From Leptoclinus maculatus (lineage: Eukaryota; Chordata; Actinopteri; Perciformes; Stichaeidae): a stretch of 64,000 nt of DNA. The position numbers were made by a program, and so were the translations under genes. The stretch covers positions 312,501-376,500 of the forward strand of contig JAVDOI010000075.1 in NCBI GenBank assembly GCA_032191485.1, read 5' to 3'. The notes below the pieces were generated by a model. It was not told where the DNA came from. It saw only the letters and a list, made by a program, of their open reading frames with translations, and ran no database searches. Within the stretch, counting starts at the first letter, position 1; every line of letters starts with the position of its first letter. Shown here piece after piece: positions 47,836 through 63,544 of the stretch.

Positions 47836-47841
47836 AATAAA
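47836..47841 (+). other. Poly(A) signal candidate, f10
   Basis: AATAAA about 480 nt after the stop, with a T/G-rich stretch (GTTTTTGTCTG) downstream. CAATAAAAAA near 47767 is an alternative. Confidence 0.4.
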
Positions 47842-48604
47842 GAAATACGACAACAGTCTGATGAATGAAGTTTTTGTCTGAATAAAATTAAAATATCTTA
47901 CATTTTTAAAATGTACTTTCTTGCTATTGGTGCATTTTTCTTTATTTAATTTAATTAGAGTTGAATTAATTCAATATATTCACAAACTATCACTGTAAAC
48001 ATTTATTATCTGTAGTTTTTATATTTCATTTTAATATTTAATTTTTAAGGTTAAACTTCAAACATTAATTTATCTAAAATTAAACAACTACTTTAATATT
48101 AAATCAATTGTTTGTCGTTGATTATCAGGTTCCAGCTTTTATTATTGTAAACACAGGTCATAAATATGATGAATAATTAATAATAATTAAAACATCAATA
48201 TAATTTAGTTCTTTGTAACAGAGAGGTGATGTTTAATTAACTCTAATAAATATATAAATAAATTAATCATAACTATGATAAACAGAGTTTTGTCTCCAGT
48301 GTTTATTCTAATAAATAAATCGACTGTTGGTTGACTTATTGTTCAAATTATTAGTAGATTAATTAGAAAAATGACATTTGTCACCAATGAAACAACAAAA
48401 ACAAGATGTTTGAGGACGTCACTTAGTCTGGATTAATAAACGTTAGCATTTAGCCTCATGTTAGCATTCTTTGCTAAGATAATGAAGCTTCTCTGAGTTC
48501 TCAGACGTCATGTTCTTTCCTTTATTTGCTCTGAATCCTCATTTTAAATGATTAATCTCTTGTTTACCTGAAACAAACAAACCGACATGTTGTTGGAGGT
48601 TCAG

Positions 48605-48617
48605 AGGTGAAAGGTCG
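48605..48617. promoter_or_regulatory. DR1 / HNF4-like site before proz
   Basis: AGGTGAAAGGTCG is a DR1 arrangement about 300 nt upstream of the protein Z ATG, similar in type to those before f7l and f7. Confidence 0.3.
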
Positions 48618-48918
48618 GAGCTGCTGCTTGTTTAGAGAGACAAACAGACCAGAGTCCAGTGAAGAACCTTCTGTTCCTCTTTTAACTCTTCATGGGAACA
48701 GATCGACTCGTTCAGGTGAAGAACGGAGTTAAAAAATGTTTTGACAACATCAAGTTTGTAAAAATGTGTTTTAATCGCAGCACAAATTGTCCTGAAAGCT
48801 ATCGGACGTGTTTTATACTCGAGTCAATTATTAACGGAGTCTGGTTCACAGTTTAAAACTGTACCGACTCTGAACTAAATATTAGACGTTTCTGTGTGTG
48901 TGTGAGAGAGTCAGTGTC

Positions 48919-51900
48919 ATGGCGGTCGGCATCATGTCGGCGTCTCTCTTCTACATCTTCGCTTGCTTCCTTCAGGTTCTCATCAGAGCACAAGGTAAGA
49001 CCTGTGACCTGTGACCTCCGACCTGCGATGTTGTGACCTGTGATGTTGGGTTTGTTGTTTGTCAAGATTTCAGTATTCGATAAATTATCTTTCTATAAAC
49101 CGATCAATGAGACAAGAATTAAATCAAACTGATATTAAACGTAAAAATGTTGCAGTTTAAACTAAACATAATTATGAAACAGTTAATTAAATTACGATTT
49201 ATTTTATACAAATTACTAAATGTCTTTTTAAATGAATTAAATACATGAACATGTCTTGTAAATAAATCCTGAAATAAATAAATGAGGCAATAAATATGTG
49301 AATAAATGTAAATTAATTTAACAATTATATATTTTTTATATAATTTGGTACTTTGCAACAGAAAAGTGAGTTTAATTAATTAATAAAAATAATAAATAGT
49401 TATGTCTCCAGTGTTTATTATAATAAATAAACATTCATAATAATAAATGTTATAATAATAAACAGTTATGTCTCCAATGTTTATTATAATAAATAAACAT
49501 TAATAATAATAAATGTTATAATAATAAACAGTTATGTCTCCAGTGTTTATTATAATAAATAAACATTCATAATAATAAATGTTATCATAATAAACAGTTA
49601 TGTCTCCAGTGTTTATTATAATAAATAAACATTCATAATAATAAATGTTATAATAATAAACAGTTATGTCTCCAATGTTTATTATAATAAATAAACATTA
49701 ATAATAATAAATGTTATAATAATAAACAGTTATGTCTCCAGTGTTTATTATAATAAATAAACATTCATAATAATAAATGTTATCATAATAAACAGTTATG
49801 TCTCCAGTGTTTATTCTAATAAATAAACATTAATAATAATAAATGTTATAATAATAAACAGTTATGTCTCAAGTGTTCCAGGCCCCTCAGGACCAGCATG
49901 TGTTCTTGAGGTCCAGGAGGGCCAACATGTACCTGGTGGAGGAGATCCTTCAGGGGAACCTGGAGCGAGAGTGTCACGAGGAGCGCTGCAGCTACGAGGA
50001 GGCGCGCGAGTACTTCGAGAACACGGAGAAGACGGTGAGACTCAATAATCAATAATCATTAATCAGATGAATTCAGCTGGTTTTAACTCGTTAGTTTCTC
50101 TTCAGATCGCCTTCTGGACCGTTTACATAGGTGAGTTATAATAATGACAAATTAATAACAAATAAACATGAAACAATAGAAATGTTAGTTTTTTTACTTT
50201 AAAAATAAATATCAATATTATTTAACTTTCTCTAAATAAATGTCATAAATGTTTAAAATATGTTTAGTATAAATTTATAAATAAATATTAGAAATGTTTG
50301 GTTTTATATAAATATTATTTTTTGCATTTTCTAAAGAAGTTATAAATGTGTATTTTATACGTTATTTTATTTTTAGATTTAATATGTAAAATATATATAA
50401 AAAAGATATTTTATGAAAAGGTTTTTTTTACTTGAGAAGAAACAAATAAAAATAAAAACAAATCAATAAATAACTTCCACTTTTTTTTATAAATGATTTA
50501 TCTCAGATTTCTTGTTATTAATAAATGTTTATTATTTATATCCGTCTGTATTGATCTGATCGGTGATCAGATGGGGATCAGTGTGACCCCCCCCCCTGCC
50601 TGCACGGGGGGACCTGCACCGATGAAGTGGGGGGGTTCCACTGCTCCTGCAGCCCCCCCCACTACGGAACGGTCTGTGAACTGGGAGCTCTGGGAGTCGA
50701 AGGACGGCCGGCCACCGCGCCACAAGTCACCGCGGCAGGTTTGGGCCTCGCCCACAGCGACGTATTAGCACCGCCTCCTCTGAGAGGGCGGGGCTAAAAT
50801 TGAATATATTTAATGTTTCAGAGCTTTCCGAGTGTCCGATTGACGGGCCGACAGCGTGTCACCAGCTGTGCTCGCCGTCCTTCACCTCCTTCCGCTGCTC
50901 TTGTGTGCCGGGATTCAAACTACAGACCGACGGGCGGAGCTGCCTCCCCGAAGGTGCAACGCTAAAAAAAACACCCCCAGGTTTAACCAAAAACCCCCTC
51001 AAACTAACGACGTCTTTGTGTCCTCAGTGGAGTTTCCTTGTGGACGACTTCCTGAGAACTTAAACGCCACGCCCTCCATGTGTCGCCATGGAAACTGTCC
51101 CTGGCAGGTAAAGAGCGTCTCTCAGCCAATCACAGCGAGGCGTTGAGCTCGTTTTGTTTTTACTCAGGTGTTTGTTTTGCCGCTCCAGGTGTCCCTGCTG
51201 AGCAGCAGAGGGGCGGAGCCATGTGGCGGCGTGGTGCTGGGGCGACGCTCCGTCCTGACCGCCGCCCGCTGCCTCCTGGCTGGCTCGCCGACTGACCTCC
51301 GACCCTCTGACTTCGCCGTGGTCGCCGGTATGAAGTTTATTACCTGAACGTTGTATCAGTGCTTTTAATGTGTTGTACAGGTGATATTTAAAGGGCGGTG
51401 TTCAGGTATTTAGTGGGTTCAGATTAACAGATATATTTATATATATTTATTTTTACTTTAAAGGATCATAGTTACCTGGATTATCTAAGTGTTTTTAAAC
51501 ACTTAGATAATTATTAATTATTATTTATTAATTATGGGATGTTATTTGGTCCTTAAATCTTAAAGACTGCATCAAAGAACATAAAAGCAAGCTTTTCTTT
51601 CTTTTAAATTTAGGCAGAAATTGACTTTTATTGTGAAATAAAGATCAACTTCACAATAAAAGTCCACTGGATGATAATTATTCTCGTTTTCTAGGCGACG
51701 GTGACGAGAAGACGCTGGTTCCCGTCCAGGCGCTTTACATCCACGATAGTTTCCGTACGGATCACCACGACAACGACCTCGCCCTCCTCGAGCTGGCCCG
51801 CCCCCTTTCCTTTAGCCCCGCCCTCATCCACCTCTGCCTGCCTGAGAAGGACTTTAGCGAAAACGTCCTGATGCATTCTGGGAGGACGGGCGTCGCCACG

Positions 51901-52431
51901 GAGCGAGGGGGTGGCGGGCGGACCCAGGAACTGGTCTACGTGACGCTGGACGAGTGTCGCACGCGGATGAATGTCTCGCATCCACTCAGCAACAAAATGT
52001 TCTGCATGAGGAGCCAAAATGGACCTTTAGGGAACCAGAATGGACCTGTAGGGAACCTGAATGGACCTGTAGGGAACCTGAGCCGAGCCCAGGAGAGGCT
52101 GAATGGACTCACAGGGAACCAGAACCAAATTCCAGCCCAAAATGGGACGCACAATGGAGCAGAAAACTACAACAAGTCAAATATCCAGAACCAGGAGCCC
52201 TCAGAATCTGACCGCCGTTCGAGGTCAGAGGTCGGCGGTGGTCTGTTGCCGGGGTCGCCGGTTGCCACGGTGGACCGAGGGACAGCGTTTCTGACAGGGC
52301 TGCTGATGTCATCAGGCTGCGACGGCCTGGTGTTCACCAAACTGTCCCGCTACCTGAGCTGGATCCGACCGAGGCTGGAGGCGGCCGAGGACCACATGAC
52401 CTCACAGGTCAGCCAGTATCCCGCTGAGTGA
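48919..52431 (+). CDS. proz: Vitamin K-dependent protein Z (pseudo-protease cofactor)
   Basis: Eight exons: 48919-48994, 49874-50034, 50106-50130, 50571-50738, 50822-50953, 51028-51107, 51189-51327, 51695-52431; 505 aa. It has a signal peptide, a propeptide ending LRSRR, Gla (ANMYLVEEILQGNLEREC), stack IAFWTVYI, EGF1 (QCDPPPCLHGGTC), EGF2-like module, then a degenerate trypsin domain. No R/IVGG activation site exists (ATPSMCRHGNCPWQ runs straight on), the triad His is Arg (LTAARC) and the serine motif is lost, while Asp remains (NDLALLEL). This pattern and its place after f10 identify protein Z, cofactor of the serpin ZPI against factor Xa. Two oddities: EGF1 exon 4 reads about 18 codons past its usual end, and an Asn/Gln/Gly-rich insertion replaces the active-site loop. 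AATAAA at 52588. Confidence 0.92.
49399..49872. repeat. 66-bp tandem repeat ending in the proz exon 2 acceptor
   Basis: GTTATGTCTCCAGTGTTTAT recurs at 49399, 49465, 49531, 49597, 49663, 49729, 49795, and in changed form at 49861 (GTTATGTCTCAAG/TGTTCC), which is the real acceptor and exon start. Confidence 0.96.
51028..51290 (+). other. Protein Z: missing zymogen activation site and His-to-Arg triad loss
   Basis: Exon 6 passes from the linker (NLNATPSM) directly to CRHGNCPWQ with no basic residue followed by a hydrophobic I/V-V-x-G start. Exon 7 reads SVLTAARCLL where active paralogues have TAAHC. Both changes are expected for protein Z and mark it as a binding scaffold. Confidence 0.85.
51623..51664. 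repeat. Perfect 15-bp hairpin in proz intron 7
   Basis: GACTTTTATTGTGAA (51623-51637) and its exact complement at 51650-51664 with a 12-nt loop, 30 nt before the exon 8 acceptor. Confidence 0.9.
52018..52122 (+). repeat. 21-bp coding tandem repeat in proz exon 8
   Basis: AATGGACCTGTAGGGAACCTG-type units, five with one diverged, encoding heptads NGPLGNQ, NGPVGNL, NGPVGNL, SRAQERL, NGLTGNQ in frame. Confidence 0.92.
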
Positions 52432-52587
52432 CCCGGCAACAGACCGCCATCTTTAAAACTCCTCCGTCAAATAATCCTCTGATGCTTCTTATCGGATTTT
52501 ATAGATTATTTTTCTTCAAATACAAAATTGTTGTAAAATGATGAATCAGCCGATACGCTGATGTTTCTTTCTCTCTCCGTTGATAAT

Positions 52588-52593
52588 AATAAA
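52588..52593 (+). other. Poly(A) signal, proz
   Basis: AATAAA about 155 nt after the stop codon. The convergent pcid2 stop lies about 650 nt further right. Confidence 0.5.
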
Positions 52594-53143
52594 TATTCTA
52601 ACAGATTGAACAGAATCATTCAGACTCCAGATCTTTTATTGACATGTTTGTGTCACATGACAGGATCCTGTAGAAGTTGAGCTTTTATTGTGAAAAACTG
52701 AAACAGGAAGCTGTTCCTGTTTAAATCTAAGCTTCCAACTGATTCCTTCTCTTCTTCTTCTCAGAGGATCTTTGTCTCTTTGAACAGTTTAGTTCTCCAT
52801 CTACTAAACTAAATAACTTATATTAGTAAAGACTAGCAGCTTTAAAATCACTAGAATGTAGTTTGAAAGTTGAACCTTTTGTTTAACTATTTACAAAGTA
52901 ATTATTTAACATTTGTGCAAAAAACGGAAGAAAATATGAAACATTTTGAGCATGAAGATCATATTTACCATCAGCAGTTTGTATTTGAGATGGGCGGCTT
53001 GAAAAGTAACGAATTGCTATCAGAATAAAGACTCCAGTACCCACAATGCACCATCGAAAGCCTCCAGGAAACACAGATGAAGTTCATCAGGTTTGTGTTA
53101 ATAAACAGAAGAAGTTCAACACGCTGTAGAAACCAGCATCTGT

Positions 53144-53149
53144 TTTATT
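53144..53149 (-). other. Poly(A) signal, pcid2
   Basis: AATAAA on the minus strand about 95 nt beyond the pcid2 stop codon. Confidence 0.5.
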
Positions 53150-53243
53150 CAACATGTTTTTACAGTACAAAATAAGAAAAAAAGAGTTCACTGAATAGTT
53201 TCCAAAGAGCATCACAGTCAGAGGGGATTGTGGGTAACGTAGT

Positions 53244-58099
<4,856 letters not shown>

Positions 58100-59361
58100 C
58101 ACAGCAGGAGACCTGGAGACACAAAGTACTTCAGTCATGTACTAGTACTACAGGGGAGAAATACTGTGGTACAAGTATTCAAAATAGATAGATATAAAAA
58201 TATAAAAAAAGCACAATATATACAATGAAATAGAATAATATTAAAATTATACTAACTAATATTTGCACTATTGTTTAGTTAGTTATTTCATTTTAATATT
58301 ATTCTATTTCATTGTATATATTGTGCATTTTATATTTAGATTTTAAATATTAAATATGAAATAGTATTTATTAAGTATCTGACATTATATGAATATTTAC
58401 TATTAATTCATCTTTCAGTCGATAAAATATTTAAACACATTTTATACAAATATTCAGTTTTAAATAAGAGAATTATTAACAATACACCTGATGATTAAAT
58501 CGATAATATTGTTGCCGAATAATGTTCAGTTAATCGATTAATCATCACAGTTAATAATAGAAACATATTTTTGATCTTAAAGGTGATTTCTAACGTGTTT
58601 TCACTATTTTATTATAAAACTTAACGGGGCTACGGCTAGTTAGCTGCTATGCTAACGCGTCAATTCACCGACTTTTAGGTTTAAAAACTGTTAAATGGCT
58701 TTTTTTTCAGGCTTCAAACTCAAAATTAATAATCTTGTAAATGTAATAAGTAAATATAAATCGTTACGAACCTTTAAATTGAAGTTCTGACCCAGAACTG
58801 AACCGTTTCAGTTCATTCAACGATCTGCAGCTCGAGCTAAACGCGACTCAGAACAACTTCCGGGTCGGTACGGTCTGCTTCCGGTAGCGCTTCAGAATAA
58901 GACTATATGTTTCAAAATAAAATATATTTCATAATTAACCGAGATAAAAGACGTCTTTTACTAATTAAATTATATCTGTTATTTTTACTGAGTAAATATT
59001 TCTGATGAAGAGTATCTGTCATGTTGGAGATGAAGAGGGAAATATAACAAATCAAACGTTTTTAAACCTTTATTGACACAGAACAGAACAACAGTCGTCT
59101 CTTCCTTCATGCAGAGATCCGCATCTACAGATATAAAACTGTAGAATTTACATATATTATTCTTTTGATTTATTAACTATTTAGTTTTTAAGACGAGAAA
59201 AGCAGAAACTTTGTTGATCAAGTATCAGTTAAATATGAACCTGTTTAAACACAGCTGATGCCTGTAAACATAAATCAACAGGTTTAATAGACCAGAGGAC
59301 AACAACAACGTCTTCATTAACTGGTAAAATAACATCATGATATATATATATATATATTTAT
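58100..59361. other. pcid2 5' region
   Basis: An acceptor at about 58113 (minus strand) suggests an untranslated first exon upstream. Contains the 58211-58326 hairpin and TTTCAAAATAAAAT at 58910; no other gene seen. Confidence 0.5.
58211..58326. repeat. Perfect 37-bp inverted repeat (long hairpin)
   Basis: Arm 58211-58247 (GCACAATATATACAATGAAA...) is the exact complement of 58290-58326. The 42-nt middle also pairs in part (CTAACTAA / TTAGTTAG). AT-rich; a MITE or fold-back element is possible. Confidence 0.95.
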
Positions 59362-60029
59362 TAGTGCTGGGCAATGATTACAATTTTTAATCGCGATTAA
59401 TCGCATGGATTTTTTGTGATTAATCGCGATTAATCTCATTGTTATGGCAAAGTTCAATAATGAATTAAAAAGTAGTGTATTGGTTACCCAGCGATCAAAG
59501 AATAAAGACACTTTACGCACAATTTAGGTGTGTTTTCCCTTTAACTCACGAGATGCAGGTAGCATGTTTTATACTTAATGTGAATATAATTCATACTTTG
59601 TTGGCATCTTATTCTGAAAACCGGATGTTCGTCTGAAGAAACCGGATGTTGTCTCACGTTAATCTTTCCGCTAACTTTCTTAGCTCATTCTTGAGGCTCA
59701 TACATGACGTCATTCGTTGATCCTAAAGGTGCGTTCACACCAAACGTGACGTGAACGCACCTTGAGAACATTCCTCAGACCGACATCTTCCACAACACTA
59801 ACCGGCTGCAGTTTGTCTCCACTTCTCTGTAGCATCTGTTAGCTTGTCTTTAGTTTATCTCTACTTCTCCCACACGCTGCATCAACGTAGTCTGAAGACT
59901 TCCTCCACCGCTGACAGTGAGCAACGCACTTTCAAAATCAAAAAATGCGTTGACGCGCGATAACATAATTGTCGGCGTTAATTAATTAATTAATGCCGCA
60001 ATAATAACGCATTAACTTGCCCAGCACTA
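59362..60029. mobile_element. Non-autonomous hAT element with perfect 8-bp target duplication
   Basis: The ends are TAGTGCTGGGCAA and its exact reverse complement. They are flanked by ATATTTAT at 59354-59361 and again at 60030-60037. The duplication fits the hAT pattern nTnnnnAn. The 668-bp interior has alternating TTAATCGCGATTAATCG near the left end and an internal 13-bp inverted repeat (59726-59738 / 59751-59763). No transposase frame. Confidence 0.8.
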
Positions 60030-60053
60030 ATATTTATGTATATAAGTAGTGGA

Positions 60054-60898
60054 AACCCTTTGTTAATAGCCCCCAATAGATGTTAGTAGCCCCCAATAGA
60101 TGTTAGTAGCCCCCAATAGATGTTAGTAGCCCCCAATAGATATGAATAGCCCCCACTAGATGTTAGTAGCCCCCAATAGATGTTAGTAGCCCCCAATAGA
60201 TGTTAGTAGCCCCCAATAGATGTTAGTAGCCCCCAATAGATGTTAGTAGCCCCCAATAGATATGAATAGCCCCCACTAGATGTTAGTAGCCCCCAATATA
60301 TATGAATAGCCCCCACTAGATGTTAGTAGCCCCCAATAGATGTTAGTAGCCCCCAATAGATGTTAGTAGCCCCCAATAGATGTTAGTAGCCCCCAATAGA
60401 TATGAATAGCCCCCACTAGATGTTAGTAGCCCCCAATAGATGTTAGTAGCCCCCAATAGATGTTAGTAGCCCCCAATAGATGTTAGTAGCCCCCAATATA
60501 TATGAATAGCCCCCAATAGATGTTAGTAGCCCCCAATAGATGTTAGTAGCCCCCAATAGATGTTAGTAGCCCCCAATAGATGTTAGTAGCCCCCAATAGA
60601 TATGAATAGCCCCCAATAGATGTTAGTAGCCCCCAATAGATGTTAGTAGCCCCCAATAGATGTTAGTAGCCCCCAATAGATGTTAGTAGCCCCCAATAGA
60701 TATGAATAGCCCCCACTAGATGTTAGTAGCCCCCAATAGATGTTAGTAGCCCCCAATAGATGTTAGTAGCCCCCAATAGATGTTAGTAGCCCCCAATAGA
60801 TGTTAGTAGCCCCCAATAGATGTTAGTAGCCCCCAATAGATGTTAGTAGCCCCCAATAGATGTTAGTAGCCACCAATAGATATTAGTAGCCACCAATA
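60054..60898. repeat. 20-bp minisatellite between pcid2 and tbx19
   Basis: About 42 units of TGTTAGTAGCCCCCAATAGA with a second type TATGAATAGCCCCCACTAGA recurring every few units. Confidence 0.98.
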
Positions 60899-61140
60899 GT
60901 ATAATATATATTTGTACAATATTCACGAGAACATAAGACCAATACTTAACTAGCCACCACTAGATAATAGTAAGTACAAATATTCACCAGTAGGCACCAA
61001 AAGATACAAGTACACATCAAAGTTTACAAGTACTGTATGTACAAAAAGTCCCAATTAGCCACCAGTAGATACCAGATACTAATATGTATAAATATTCTCC
61101 AATAGTGACTAGTAGCCACTAGATGTAACTCCACCTAGTG
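60899..61140. repeat. Degenerate AGCCACCAGTAG-type sequence
   Basis: Links the two 20-bp arrays: scattered TAGCCACCA and ATACTAGTA words without a strict period. Confidence 0.6.
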
Positions 61141-61545
61141 AGTACAAATAGCTACTGGTACATACTAGTAGCCACCAGTAAATACTAGTAGCCATCAGTA
61201 AATACTAGTAGCCATCAGTATATACTAGAAGCCACCAGTAAATACAAGCAGCCACCAGTAAATACCAGTAGCCACCAGTAAATACTAGTAGCCATCAGTA
61301 AATACTAGTAGCCATCAGTAAATACTCGTAGCCATCATTAAATACCAGTAGCTACCAGGAAATACTAGTAGCCAACAGTAAATACTAGTAGCGACCAGTA
61401 AATACCAGTAGCCACCAGTAAATACTAGTAGCCAACAGTAAATACTAGTAGCCCCGAGTAAATACCTGTAGCCACCAGTAAATACTAGCAGCCATTAGTA
61501 AATACTAGTAGCCAACAGTAAATACTAGTAGCCAGTAAGTAGTAT
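61140..61545. repeat. Second 20-bp array downstream of tbx19
   Basis: About 20 units of AGTAAATACTAGTAGCCACC, same period and shared TAGTAGCC word as the 60054 array. Confidence 0.95.
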
Positions 61546-61626
61546 TTACAAAGCGATAGTGATACTTAGTAGGGGTCTTCACTTCCATTCGGCCAATCAC
61601 TTCCATTCGGCCAATCACATCCATCC

Positions 61627-62125
61627 TCAGAAGGAGTGGGTGGGGCCAGGTGGCCATCCGGCTACGCCCACTCGACCGTGACTGGGTGGCTGCATGAGGC
61701 TCTCGCTGCCGATTGGTCCGTGGAGAGCCGTGCACGGTGAGTGGGAGGGGCTTAGCTCACTGCATCCAACCGTCCACAGACAAGGATACTGACTGAACAC
61801 AGAAATAATAATAAATACGTAAATTATTATATATATATATATATATATTATCATATATGGGAATGTGGCTCACCTGGAGTTGTGAGGAGGGGGAGGAGCC
61901 TGTGAGGGAGGAGCGTGGTTGGAGGAGGACGACAAAGAGGAAGAAGAGGAGGAGTTTGGACGAGGGGAGGAGCTACTCCACCCGTCCGATAACACCTGAA
62001 CACCTTCAGACAGACACACTGACACAAGATCAAGATTAATGTTTAGACTGTAATATATAAGTATGTTTACTTTGTATGAATATATTAAGTATAAAAATAA
62101 TTTATAGAAATATATTTATTTTATT

Positions 62126-62176
<51 letters not shown>

Positions 62177-62198
62177 TACATACATACATACACTCACA

Positions 62199-62291
<93 letters not shown>

Positions 62292-63539
62292 TACATACAC
62301 TCACACACACACACACACACACACATACATACATACATACATACACTCACACACACACACACACACACACCTGAGGAGTGTGAGCGGTGCTGCAGGTAGC
62401 TGGTGGGGGGGTAAGGTGTGTGTCGTCCCGAGTAACCGTGGTGCTTGTAACCATGGTGATGATGTGAGGTCAGCGGGAGACCGCCGGCGTAGGGAAAGGC
62501 TCCGCCCCCTCCAGCCGAGCACAGTGACCAGCCTGAGACACACACACACACACACAGTTTATTAGTCCAATATTAATATTATATATATATACTGTATATA
62601 CACAATACATTCATATAAAATATAATTTATAATATAAAAAAATTAAAAAATGTGTAGTTTTTGTACATAATAAAATATAAATACTGTAAATCTAAGAAGT
62701 TTTCAGACATATGATTAATTATATAAATGAATGTAATTAATAGGAAATATACTGAATACAAACAATAACAATAATAAGTTAAAATAGCAGAAATATTCAT
62801 AAATGTATAGTATATTTACAGTACGTTAAATACTACATAATATATATTTTCTGAAATTCTGTTTTTGTGTTTGAATATAAAAAGTATTTTTCTTTATATT
62901 AATTCATGTGTTTGAGGAATAAAAAAACTTTTTACTCACAGGGTTGAATCCCAACTCGACTCTCTGAGGACTCCGGTAAACCCCGCCCCCCCGGGTTCCT
63001 GAGGTAGTTAATCAAACGCTATCATGACACTGTGTGTGTGTGCGTGTGCGTGTGCGTGTGCGTGTGAGTATGTGTGTGCATGTGTGTGTGTGCATGTGTG
63101 TGCGAGTATGAGTGTGAGTGTGAGTGTGTGTGTGTGTATGTGTGTGCATGTGTGTGCGAGTATGAGTGTGAGTGTGTGTGTGTGTGTGTGCGTGTGTGAG
63201 TATGTGTGTGCATGTGTGTGTGAGTATGAGTGTGAGTGTGTGTGTGTGTGTGTTTGTAGCTCTGAGCTCCTCGTGACTCTCTAATCAGCTGCTAATGCTA
63301 ACGTCCTCTGGTATCCTGGTGAGAAATGCTAAGCGCTAAGTGTCTGCTGACTGACACCTACAAATACTACAAGTACTATCAGCTCCATTTAGTTAAAGTA
63401 TCAGCAGTAAAAGTACACAAGTATTATTATTCTATAAGTTTATCACTTTTTGTTTAATGTGAACCGTTATATCTCACCTCTCTTTAGCGTCCAGGAAGGC
63501 TTTAGCAAACGGGTTGTATTTGATCTTCAGAGCCGTGAT
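61627..63539 (-). CDS. tbx19: T-box transcription factor 19 (C-terminal part; continues beyond right edge)
   Basis: Five 3' exons, minus strand: 63478-63539, 62940-62998, 62371-62532, 61874-62003, 61627-61792. The first encodes the end of a T-box DNA-binding domain, ITALKIKYNPFAKAFLDAKE/R, shared by TBXT and TBX19. Downstream coding is less conserved but tracks TBX19: CWSLCSAGGGGAFPYAGGL, the His-rich SHHHHGYKHHGYSGRHTPYP, VQVLSDGWSSSS (human TBX19 has VFSGPDSWTS), and SQYPCLWTV (YPCLWTI in TBX19, YPSLWSV in TBXT). The protein ends GWPPGPTHSF. TBX19 is near CD247/CREG1 on human 1q24, which favours this paralogue over brachyury. In mammals it drives pituitary POMC expression. The acceptor for exon 61874-62003 was chosen at 62004 because it restores phase; a nearer AG at 61996 would give a stop. 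The N-terminal exons lie outside the window. Confidence 0.82.
62129..62370. repeat. (CA)n / CATA compound repeat overlapping a tbx19 donor
   Basis: The first GT of the minus-strand (GT)n is itself the donor of the exon ending at 62371. Confidence 0.95.
63030..63255. repeat. (TG)n compound microsatellite in a tbx19 intron
   Basis: TG runs with interspersed CATG and GAGTATGAG words, in the intron following the T-box exon. Confidence 0.95.
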
Positions 63540-63544
63540 CTGAA

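Larger units (their letters stand above)
47354..48918. other. f10 3' region and proz upstream region
   Basis: LINE reverse-transcriptase fragment at 47605, poly(A) candidates at 47767 and 47836, then AT-rich DNA to about 48400; DR1 site at 48605. No gene seen. Confidence 0.5.

Noticed and set aside
58211..58326. microRNA precursor
   Set aside because: Arms are perfectly paired and very AT-rich, lacking the bulges and loop typical of conserved precursors; no expression evidence.
60054..60898. CRISPR-like regular repeats
   Set aside because: Units are contiguous without unique spacers, and the genome is eukaryotic.
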